Assembly: GCF_001684335.1 (NCBI RefSeq)
Contig: NZ_LOIC01000019.1
Coordinates: 1-44,017, forward strand
Direction of reading: 5' to 3'
DNA length: 44,017 nt
Source of the DNA: Photorhabdus namnaonensis
GTDB lineage: Bacteria; Pseudomonadota; Gammaproteobacteria; Enterobacterales; Enterobacteriaceae
A program made the position numbers and the translations under genes. The notes beneath the pieces are model-generated. The model did no database searches. It saw nothing but the letters and a program-made list of their open reading frames with translations, and had not been told where the DNA came from. Shown here one piece after another: positions 7,701-19,700 of this stretch (position 1 is its first letter; each line of letters starts with the position of its first letter).

Positions 7701-10700
7701 CGCTGGTGATGTTAATGTTTTGACCGGAAAGTTGCATATCGCGGCCAGCCACCGCATCACTGCCGTGAATGTTGAGCTGTTGCCCGGCGTTGAGTGTTAC
7801 ACTGCCTTGGCTGCTGCCTACAGTACTGCCTTTGCTGAGGTTACTGTCAATGTCGGTGGTGGATTTTTGTTTGGCTTTACCGATGGTGAAGCCGATACCA
7901 CCGCTGCTGAATAACCCGCTCTTTTTCTTTTGAGTCATTGAGTAATGGGTCTGTTGTTCAGCGCTAGACATCACATTGATATCATTCCCGGCAATTACGG
8001 CTACCTTCTGATCCCCTGCAACAGCAGAGCCTAACATGGTAATATTATGATCGGCTACGACTTGAATGTTATTGCCGGACAGGGTAGCTCCCTTTTCATG
8101 AGTGACAAAATCTTCACGCACTGTATGAGTAGTGGTTTTTGAAAACCTTTTTCTCTTGGTTTTAGTCTCTTCAAAGAAATGGTAATCGCTTTCGGTCACT
8201 GACTTAAGCGCAATGTCATGACCTGCTTGTGCGGTTATATCATTTTTCGCTTGAACCTGTGTACCTTTTAATATCAGGTCATGTCCAGCTGTTAGTGCCG
8301 TGTTTTTGCCGCTGGTGATTTCTGTTACTTGCTGACGGCGGTGCTCATCTATCACTTGTCTTTTATGGCCTTTGCTGGCTTTGTAGTCCACTTGTTCGAT
8401 AGCACCGTGTGTCATATTACGGCCTGCTATTAGTTGTGCGGAACTTTTGGCTGTCATTTTTGTTGCTTGAGTGGAGATATCTCGGCCAGCGTTCAACGAT
8501 AGTTTATCGCCGCTAGAGATATGGCTAACTTCTTTGCTGGTCTGGCGTACTTCATATCCGTTATCTACTAGATGGTATGATTTCTGAGCCGCATTTAGGT
8601 GAATATCCTGTCCAGCCAACAGGATGACGCTATTTTGGGCTCTTAACTGGCTAGCGGTGAGTGAGATATCTTGATCTGCTTGTACGTTTAGATTTCCTCC
8701 GCTATTCACCTGGCTACCCATTTCTGTTTGTTGCGTTAGGTGGCGGGAGTTATATTTTCTTCTATTACTATTTTCAGTGTGCTGTATTTTGAGGGTATCC
8801 AACGTCAAGTCACGACCTGCTATTATCTCAGTGTGACTGTCTTTACCAGCATTCTCCACGTTACTGGCTGTGAGACGGATGTTGTTAAGGGCTTTCAACG
8901 ACACGGTGCCGTTGTCATTTTGGACGTAAATACCCGCCTGTCGGTCCAGCCAGCGGTCAGCACCTTCTCCGCGCAGGGTAGAGGTACTGATGATATCCCG
9001 GTTTGCCCGTGCGGAAACGTGGTCGCGGCCCTGAATTTGTCCGCCGAGGTTGGTGATGTCCTGTCGGGCGGTTAAATCCACTTTGCCGCTTTGGATAAAG
9101 CCGCTGTTGGTCAGATTGTTCGCTGTCAGTTTGGTTATTTCACGTCCGCTGATGGCGCCGCTGTTGGTGATATCTCCTCGGCTATTTATTGTCACGTTTT
9201 TGCCGGAGAGCAGGGCGCCGTCACCGGTCAGGTCGCCTTTGTTCACGCGAGCGTAGACTTGTGGCACGGTCACGGTCTGTTTTGTGCCATCTGCCAGAGT
9301 CACGGTCCGGTTGGTCAACCAGATAATGTCTGAGGTGAGCAGTGCCATCTGTGACGGGCTCAGTGCAATACCGGGGGTAAGTTGTTGCCGTTTGCTGAAG
9401 GCAACGCCAGCTTCCATTAGTGCTTTGAACTGGGTTTCATCGTTGTTGTGTCCGGCCAGATAACGCTGCCCGGTCAGTTGGGTGATTTGCTCACGCACTA
9501 GACGCTGTTCGTAGAACCCATCTCCCAGGCGTTTATGTGCCAGTGTCGGGTCAAGAGTTAACTGTTGTTGCATATAATCCGTACCCAGCCATTTTTTATA
9601 CTGGGTGAATTTAGGGTCGGTCTCCACCAGATAATGGCTGTCACTGCCCGGCTGTACGACAAACAGGCTGTTGTCCGGCAAGCGGGTGTCTGGGGCGATG
9701 ACGCGGATCAGCGGTTCGACGCTTTGGCCTTTGACGGTATCCGGTGGTAGTGTTAGTTCAAATTGTTGGCCGGTCGGTAACACCAGTGGACGTTCATCTA
9801 ATGTAACACTGTTTGGTAGGGTGACAGTGGCAGGGGGGAGTACTCGTTCAGTCTGTTGAGCCGGCGAGAGTGTGGGGTGTTCAGGCAATGCGTCCCGGTT
9901 TGGTAGTGCCACGGTGCCGGACGATAATATCTGCTCAGTTTGTTGACTAGTGGGCGGAAGTGTGGGGTGTTCGGGCAGTGCGTCCCGGTTTGGTAGTGCC
10001 ACGGTGCCGGACGATAATATTTGCTCAGTTTGTTGACCGGTAGGCGGAAGTGTGGGGTGTTCAGGCAATGCGTCCCGGTTTGGTAGTGCCACGGTGCCGG
10101 ACGATAATATCTGCTCGGTTTGTTGGCCTGTAGGAGAAAGAAATGGACGATCGATCGGTATGCCCCTGTTCGGTAGTGTGATGGCGTTGATAGTGGCGTT
10201 TGTGAACGTAACTTCACCGGCTTCCGCCATTCTTGAGGTCTGGTTAATCCCAACCGGCGCGCTTTGAACACGGCTTTGCTGCCTGTCACCGATTGTTATG
10301 CCGGTGGCGTCTGGACGAGTATTGCCCTGCCAGGCTAGGGCTTTCAGGTCAATGGTTTCGATTGTCGGTGCTGGGCGATAATCGCGCCAGTGTCTTGTAT
10401 GTTTTTTAAATGCCGATCTTCGTTTCCATCGTTTCTGGCTGCCTTGATCTGTAGTGACACGTTCGCCTTTGGTGGCGTTATTGTGCAACTCGTCAATATT
10501 ACCGCTCAGGGTTGCGCCTGCCACGATTTGACTGTCGTTGTTGGTTAGCATTGTGCTGTTCAGGGTCATATTACCCCCGGACAGAATTTTACCCGGATCA
10601 CTCTCTTTTATCTGGGTTTCTGTGATGGTACGGGAGTACAGATACTCGTAAAATTTATTATTTTTATTGCCGTCAGGCATAATTGCATAGTATAAATCAA

Positions 10701-13700
10701 AAAAAGTATCTATCCAGATAATTTTCACCTGTGACCAGTCATAGCGGGTGGTATGGCCGCTTAATACTGCTTCATGACGCTGGGATTTTTCTGTTTCTAC
10801 GACTTGGGTGACCAGACCTTTGTTGGTATTTTTGATAATAGTGGCATCAATCCTTAGGTTACCTCTGGCTTCAATGGTTGCCGCGTCGTTGTTGAGCATC
10901 CCGGCCAGACTGGTAGCAGTCAGATTCTCATCCAGTTGTCCACCAATGCGCATGTCACCCACGCTGTAAATCAGGGCATGGTCACTGTTGTTGAGAGTCC
11001 CGGTGCCGATATCTAATCGGTCCCGGGCGGCAATGACAGCGGCTTTGCCATCTTTCGCTGTGTTATTGAGAGTGCCGGTCTTGAGGGCTATTTGGTCACC
11101 GTAAATACGTCCGGTTCCGGTGTTGTCCAGTACTTTAGCGGTGAGATGGGTCAATTCGCCGTCAATGAATCCGGTGTTGGTCAGCGTGTTGCGGACATTG
11201 ACTTCGGTTTGCTTGGCACTGATTTCCGCAGTCTGGGTATTGGTGAGGTTTTGGGCTCCCAGATGCAATGTTTGCCAAGCTTTAATTGTGCTGTCATTGA
11301 TAATGTTGCCGTCGGTTTTCAGAGACAGCTTACCGTCGGCGGCGATGTTACCAGTGTTGTGGAAGTCCTGTTTTAATATTACCTCCATATCGCCCTGCGA
11401 TAAGGTCTGGCCGTCACCGCTCAAGGAGTTGGCTTTAATATTGACCTTTTCACTCCCAATCAGTGTACCTTGCTGGTTATTCACCGTCAGTTTCTGGGTT
11501 TCATCTTTGATGGTGAGTTGTTTTCCACCAGAAACCAGACCTTGTTCGTTTTTCAGTGATTGGCTAATGATGGCTTGTAGGCGGTTGGTTCCCCGTAATG
11601 CGCCTTGGGTGTTATCCACCTGTTGAGCTTCAATTATCAGGTCTTGGGCTTCGATACCCTGGTCAGGGTGATTAGCCTCTCGGTTAATGAGTTCTGCTGT
11701 TTTGAGTGTCAGTTGGTGGTCACTGTGGATAAAGCCGCCAGTGTTGTTCGTTTGTTCTTGCGCGTCAATCGTCGCGTCACCTATGGCGTTGACCTGCCCG
11801 CGGCGGTTGTCGAGCTGTAGGGCCTTCAGGCTCATGGTGTCTGTTGACAATAGCTTACCGTCTTGGTTATCCGTATCGGCTTGCCCGGTGTCGATGGTGA
11901 GTTTTTTACCCTGAATGTGTCCGTGTTGGTTATCCAGTTTGCCGCTGGTTACAGTGGTGTTGCCATCGCTCATAATCTGGCCGTGTTGGTTGTTCAGTAG
12001 CTGCCCGTTCGTGTCAATATTGATAGTTTTTGCTGACTTTAATGAGCCACTGTGATTGGTAAGTGTTTGGCTATGAATGTCCAGTCCACTGTTGCCCGCA
12101 ATCCGTCCTTTTTTATTGGTGAGGGTGGTACTGGTAATCTTAGTTTTGCCATCAGCGGCGATAAAACCGGCGTCGTTGTTTAACTCACCGATATCCAGTG
12201 TCAAATCTCCTTGGGCAGAGAATTCGCCTGATTTATCTTTGTCACCTTGGTTATCCAAGCGTTGGCCTTGGGTGTTGAGGTTCAGGTTGCCATCAGAATC
12301 GACGGTGCCTTGTTGGTTATTGAATGCTTGGGTAGTGAGTTTTATCTGTTGAGTACCAGCAATGGTGCCCTGAGTATTATTCACGGCGGCAGTGTTCAGG
12401 GTTGTGATTTTACGACTAGTAATCATGCCGACCTGATTATGTAAGTCACCGCTGGTAATGGATATATCGTCTTGGCTGCGAATGCCGCCTTTATCAACAC
12501 TGTTTTTATTGGTCAGGGAATGGCCGTGCGTATTGAGAGTCAGCTTACCTGCGGATTGCAACAAGCCGCCGCTATTGTCAGTTTGGTTCACCGATAATGT
12601 CAGCGCATCTTTTTCGCTGATGAGTGTTCCGCCTTGGTTTTTCAGTTTACCGCCGGTAACTGTTGTGGCTCCTGTACCGATGATCGCACCATCCTGATTG
12701 TCGATTTCACCGGTGGTCAGTGTCATAGTTCCTTTACTGATAACGCCTTTGGTCTTACCGCTTTTGGCGTTGATCAGTTTCTCTCCGTGAGTATCCAGCG
12801 TCATGTTGCCATCAGACTTTATCAGCCCGCTGGTGCTGTCGAGCTTCCCGCTGTTGAGCCGCAGATTTTTATTGCTAAATATGGTGCCAGCCAGATTGCT
12901 TAATGTCTGTTTATGCGTATCAATATGTGTTTCATCGCTACGGATATATCCGAGATCATTGATGAGTTCACCTGTAATCAGTTTTAAGCCACCTAGTGCG
13001 AGGATTCCGTTAAATTTTCCACTATTGGTATTCGTTAGTTTCTGCTGTTGGGTATCCAGTTTCAGACTGGCTGAGGATTGTATTAGTCCGCTTTGGTTGT
13101 TGACCGCTTGTGTTGTCAGATCGGCTTTTCCTTTCGAGAGGATTTTACCGTCGGTGTTGTTGAGGTTTTGGCTGGTTAGGGTGGTTTCGCCTTGTGAATC
13201 TATCTTGCCGGCGGTGTTATCAATTTCACCGGCCTCCAGTGTCAGGTCACTGCCGCTGAGTATGCCGAGGTCATTCCCGCTTTGCGTATTAGTCAGTTTT
13301 TGGCCGTGAGTGTTGAGTGAAAGGGCTGTTTTGGATTGCAGCAAACCACTCGTGTTATTCAGTTCACCGGTGTTCATGGTGAGTTGTTGATGCTGGCTGG
13401 CCATTTTACCGTTGGTATTATCAACGGCGCCTGTTGATGTCACGTTAAGCTGCTTATCGGCGATGACTCTTCCCTGTTGGTTATCGATAGTGCCCGCGGT
13501 TATTGTCAATTCTCCCTTGCTTGAGATCCCCTGTTTAGGCTGGCTGTTGCGGTTGGTTATTTTGCCTTGTTGCCCATCTAGAGTTAGGTTTTTATCCGCA
13601 TGGATCCAGCCAGCTTCGTTATTTATGCCTTGAGTAGTCAGCTTGACATTGCCTGCACTGATTATGCCTCCGGTCTTGCCGCTGTTGAGGTTAGTCAGTA

Positions 13701-16700
13701 GTTCACCTTGTGTATCGAGTGTCAGATCACCTTTGGATTTCAACAGACCGCCGCTGTTATCGGTTTTTTTCACGGTCAATGTGAGTGAGCCGGTTTCACT
13801 GGCGAGGGTTCCGCCTTGGTTTTTCAGTTCACCTCCGGTAACAGTGGTTGCTCCTGTACCTTTGATAAAACCATCTTGGTTGTCGATTTCACCGGTGGTC
13901 AGAGTCATAATTCCTTTACTGATAACGCCTTTGGTCTCACCGCTTTTGGCGTTGGTCAGTTTTTCTCCATGAGTGTTCAGAGTCATATCGCCGGTAGATT
14001 CTATTCTTCCGCTTGTACTATTGAGTTCTCCGCTATCGAGCTGTAGGTTTTTCTTACTGAATATGGTGCCAGCCACGTTGTTTAGTGCTTGCTGGTGAGT
14101 GTTAATGCGGGTTTCATTACCACGAATATCGCCACGGTCATTGATCAGTTTGCCGGTAGTCAGTTCCAAGGCATCTTCTGCGACGATTCCGTTTTTACCG
14201 CTATCGGTGTTAGTGAGTTCATGCTGTTGTGTATCTAATTTCAGACTGGCTGAGGATTGTATCAGCCCACGTTGGTTGTTGACTGCTTGTGTTGTCAGAT
14301 CGGCTTTTCCTTTCGAGAGGATTTTACCGTCAGTGTTATCAATTTCACCGGTTTCTAGGGTTAGGTCACTGTCGCTGCGTATGCCGAGGTCATTCCCGCT
14401 TTGCGTATTAGTCAGCTTTTGGCCGTGGGTGTTGAGTGAAAGAATTGTTTTGGATTGCAGCAAACCACTCGTGTTATTCAGTTCACCGGTATTCATGGTG
14501 AGTTGTTGATTCTGGCTGACTATTTTACCGCTGGTATTATCAACGGTTCCTGTTGATGTCACGTTGAGTTGTTTATCGGCGATGACTCTTCCCTGTTGGT
14601 TATCGATAGCGCCCGCAGTTATTGTCAACTCTCCCTGGCTTGAGATCCCCTGTTTAGGCTGGCTGTTGCGGTTGATTATTTTGCCTTGTTTCCCATCTAG
14701 AGTCAGGTTTTGATCCGCGTGGATCCAGCCAGCTTCGTTATTGATGCCTTGAGTAGTCAGCTTGACATTGCCTGTACTGATTATGCCTCCAGTCTTGCCG
14801 CTGTTGAGGTTAGTCAGTAGTTCACCTTGTGTATCGAGTGTCAAATCATCCTTGGATTTCAACAGGCCGCCGCTGTTATCGGTTTTTTTCACGGTCAATG
14901 TGAGTGAGCCGGTTTCACTGGCGAGGGTTCCGCCTTGGTTTTTCAGTTCACCGCCGGTAACGGTGGTTGTTCCTGTACCTTTGATAAAACCATCTTGGTT
15001 GTCGATCTCGCCAGTGGTTAGCGTCAATGTTCCTTTACTGATAACGCCTTTGGTCTCACCGCTTTTGGCGTTGGTCAGTTTTTCTCCATGCGTGTTCAGC
15101 GTCATATCGCCGGTGGATTCTATTCTTCCGCTTGTACTATTGAGTTCTCCACTGTCGAGTTTTAGATTTTTCTTACTGAATATGGTGCCAGCCACGTTGG
15201 TTAGTGCTTGCTGGTGAGTGTTAATGTGGGTTTCGTTACCACGAATATCGCCGTGGTCATTGATCAGTTTACCGGTAGTCAGTTCTAAAGCGTCTTCCGC
15301 GACGATCCTGCCGCTGGTGTTGTTGAGGTTTTGGCTGGTTAGCGTGGTTTTGCCTTGTGAATCTATCTTGCCGGCGGTGTTATCAATTTCACCGGCCTCC
15401 AGTGTCAGGTCACTGCCGCTGCGTATGCCGAGGTCATTCCCGCTTTGCGTATTAGTCAGCTTTTGGCCGTGGGTGTTGAGTGAAAGAATTGTTTTGGATT
15501 GCAGCAAACCACTCGTGTTATTCAGTTCACCGGTATTCATGGTGAGTTGTTGATGCTGGCTGAGCATTTTGCCGCTGGTATTATCAACGGCTCCTGTTGA
15601 TGTCACGTTGAGCTGCTTATCGGCGATGACTCTTCCCTGTTGGTTATCGATGGCGCCTGCGGTTATTACCAACTCTCCCTGGCTTGAGATCCCCTGTTTA
15701 GGCTGGCTGTTGCGGTTGGTGATTTTGCCTTGTTTCCCATCTAGAGTCAGGTTTTTATCCGCATGTATCCAGCCAGCTTCATTATTGATGCCTTGAGCGG
15801 TCAGCTTGACATTGCCTGTACCGATTATGCCTCCGGTCTCGCCGCTGTTGAGGTTAGTCAGCAGCTCACCTTGTGTATCGAGTGTCAAATCACCAGCGGA
15901 TTTCAACAGGCCGCCGCTGTTATCGGTTTTTTTCACGGTTAAGGTGAGTGCGCTGGTTTCACTGGCGAGAGTTCCGTCTTGGTTTTTCAGTGCACCGCCG
16001 GTAACGATGGTTGTTCCTGTACCTTTGATCAAACCATCTTGGTTGTCGATTTCGCCGGTGGTCAGCGTCATTGTTCCTTTACTGATAATGCCACCGGTTT
16101 TGCCGCTTTTGGCATTGGTCAGTTTTTTTCCATGCGTATCCAGCGTCATATCGCCGGTAGACTCTATTCTCCCGCCAGTACTGTTAAGTTCTCCGCTATC
16201 GAGCTGTAGGTTTTTCTTACTGAATATGGTGCCAGCCACGTTATTTAGCGCTTGCTGATGAGTGTTAATGTGGGTTTGATCGCCACGGATAGATCCGTGG
16301 TCATTGATCAATTTACCGGTAGCCAGTTCCAAGTCATTTTCCGCGATGATCCTGCCGTCGGTGCTAGTCAGTTCATGCTGTTGTGTATCTAATTTCAGAC
16401 TGGTTGAGGATTGTATCTGTCCACGTTGGTTGTTGACCGCTTGTGTTGTCAGATCGGCTTTTTTCCGCGAGAGGATTTTACCGCCGGTGTTGTTGAGGTT
16501 TTGGCTAGTTAGCGTGGTTTCACCTTGTGCATCTATCAGGCCAGCGGTGTTATCAATTTCACCGGCTTCCAGTGTCAGATCACTGCCGCTGCGGATACCA
16601 CGTTTTTCTCCGCTCTGTGCGTTAGTCAGTTTCTGGCCTTGGGTGTTGAGCGACAGGGTTGTGCCGGATTTCAACAGGCCGCCGGTATTGTTAACTGTCC

Positions 16701-19700
16701 CGGATGTCACGGTGAGTTGTTTATCAGCTTCTACAGATCCTTGATGGTTATCAATAGCGCTTGCAGTCAGCGTCAAGTCTCCTGAGCTACGGATACCCTG
16801 ATTAGGCTGGCTGTCGCGGTTGGTTATGGTTCCCTTTTGCCCGTCAAGGATCAGGTTTTTACCCGCATGGATCAGGCCGGCATCGTTGTTAACGCCTTGG
16901 GTCGTCAACTTCATGTTGCCTATGCTGATTATGCCCCGGTCTTTGCCGCTGTTGGTGTTGGTTAGCAGCCCACCTTGCGTATCCAGTGTCAGGTCACTAG
17001 CGGATTGTAGTAACCCGCCGCTGTTGTCAGTTTTGTTTACCGTTAATGTCAGGGGGCCGGTTTTGCTGACAAGTTTTCCTCGTTGGTTGTGGAGTTCTCC
17101 ACCCGTTATCGTTGTTGTTCCCGTTCCAGCGATGGTGCCATCGTGGTTGTCGATCTCGCCTGTGGTTAAGGTCAGCGTCCCCTCACTGATAACGCCACCG
17201 GTGTCGCTGCTTTTAGCGGTGGTTAGTTTTTTCCCGTGGGTGTCCAACGTCATATCGCCGGTGGATTCTATTTTCCCGCTTGTACTATTGAGTTCTCCGC
17301 TATCGAGTTGAAGGTTTTTCTTGCTGGTTATGGCGCCGCTTTGGTTGCTCAGTGCTTGCTGATGGGTGTCAATATTGATGCCATGACCGCGGATAACGCC
17401 TGCGTCATTAGTCAGTTTACCGCTGGAAATGCGTAATGAGTCCTTGGCAATGATACCGCCAGTTTTGCCACTGTTGATATTGGTCAGGGTTTGGTTTTGG
17501 GTATCCAGCAACAGGCTTGATTCTGATTGGATCTGTCCACGAGTGTTATTTAATGTCTGTGTGGTCAGTTCCGCCATCTGTTGTGATAAGAGTTGACCAT
17601 CGGTATTGTCAACGTTACCGGCGTTAAGGGTGGTTTTTCCTTTAGCGGAAATAATGCCGGCGGTGTTGTTGATATCCCCTGTGCGGAGTTCCAGATTACC
17701 GTTGCTTAATATGCCTTTTTTGTTTTTGTCATCACTTTTAGCGTTAGTCAGTCTCTGCCCATGAGTATTGACTATCATGTCACTGCCAGATTGTAACAAA
17801 CCAGACGTGTTATCCAGCTCACCGCTGTTTAGGGTGAGTTTTTCTTGGGCAATGACTTGTCCTGCGGTATTGGTGAATTTATGCCCTTTGGTTTGGCTGT
17901 CTATTCGTTGAGCCAGTAATAATCCTTGGTGATTGTTCAACGCCTGACTTTTTGTAGTGAGCGTTGTTTTGGCTTCGATTCGTCCGTTAGCGTTTTCAAT
18001 GTTTTTCTCAATGATCAGTTCTGTGCCGCCGCCGGTTGCAGCGATTTTGCCTTTGCTGTTATCTAAGGTGGCGGCATCGATTTTCAGGTTGCCATTACCT
18101 TTAATCTCGCCATTTTGGTTATTCAGAGTCTTGGCAGTGAGGGACATATTATCTTTGCCATTCTGTTGCATTATTCCACTCTGATGGCTCAATGTGTCCG
18201 TTTTTATTGTAATTTTGTCGGCGGTAGTGACTGCTTCTTTGTTCAGTTGCAGGTTGTGGGCTTGTACATCCAGTTCACCATTGGAGAGCAGTTTACCTCC
18301 GTCACCTATCCACTGATGGGTGTTGAGTGACAGTTTACCTTTACCGGAGAGTTGAATTGTCCCTCCTTCCGTGTTGTTCGCCTCCTTGTGGACGATTAGG
18401 TTCAGATCATTCCCGTTATTGGCGATTTTTCCATGACTGTTGTCCAGATTTCTTGTGGTGATAGCCAGTCGTTTCCCTTCATTGAGAATGGTCCCGCCGT
18501 GGTTATTCAGTGTTTGGGTGTTCAGTACCAGCTCGCCGTTGCCGGTTTGATTAACTTTCCCCTGCTTGTTGGATAAGTCTGGAGTAGTTAAGTTGATTTC
18601 TCGTGCTACCAGTGTGCCGCCGTCATTGTTAAATAGGCTTGGTGTTTTGGCTGTAAAGCGGTCAGCGGTGACTGTAGCGTTGGCGGTGCTAATCTCTTGC
18701 TGACTGGCAGTGAGTTGAATGTTGTTGGCAGAAGTTTGGCTGCCGCTGAGATCAATCTTTTTACTCTGTACTTCCAGAGTATTGGTTGCCAGATTTTTTC
18801 CATTGGCCTGAATTTGCTGTTTGGCGGTCAGTGTCAGCGATCCGGGCAGCGTGGCTTTCCCTTTATCATCAATTCCGGCGGCCAGGATGCTGCCTTTGGC
18901 GCTCTGTATCGACTCCGCTTTGATTGTGGTGTTACTTCGTGCAGCGATTGTGCCATTGTTCTCAATCTGTCCATCAACCGTGATACGGACGTCACCGGCG
19001 GTTGCTCCGATGTGGCCGGCGTTACGTACTCCTACGCCAAACTCGGTACCCACCAGCACGATTTTATTGGCGTACATGCCACCGAGTGCGGCTACGTCCA
19101 GCGTAAATGATGGATTCTTGCTGCCGTCAGCAGTTTTTTTCTCAATATTCTGGTGAGCCGCGTCAACGATATTACGTCCGGTTGTGATTTTGAGATCTTT
19201 CGCGTGCAGTTTGCCGTTGATTACCACCGAGCGGGCAATAATTTCAGTGTAATTTTGTTGTGAGCTGTCCAGTCCCAGGTCTTCAATGCGGACTTCTCCA
19301 CGCTCAATATCAAAGCCTTTCAACCGGCCTTGTTCCATTATGGCCTGTCCGGTGGTGAGTGTGGCGCGATGAGCGTTAATGAATCCGCAACCGTTGCAGG
19401 TGATACCCGCCGGGTTGGCTATAATAACGTCAGCTTTTTGTCCGGCGACTTCTATCCAACCATTGAGTTTGCTGGCGTTAATGCTGTTCACTTCATTGAG
19501 AATAATTTTGGCTTCCGCTTTGGCAAGCCACGGATTTCCCGCCACCATGCCGCCCAGTTGAGTTTGTACGGCATTGTGACTGTTGTTAAGAATGACGCCT
19601 CGTTTATCAATATCAAATTGGGTGTAGGTATTATGCGAGATACCCGCGGCGTTAGGGGTTTGAATATCGATTTGTGGCGTACCGTTCGCACTGTTTAGGA

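Noticed and set aside
12077-17311. Many plus-strand open frames of 70-170 codons within cdiA
   Set aside because: They are antisense shadows of the repetitive cdiA gene and repeat with the same period as its tandem units.
12700-17450. CRISPR-like array suggested by regular repetition
   Set aside because: The repeats are kilobase-scale, in frame and protein coding, without short identical repeats and unique spacers.
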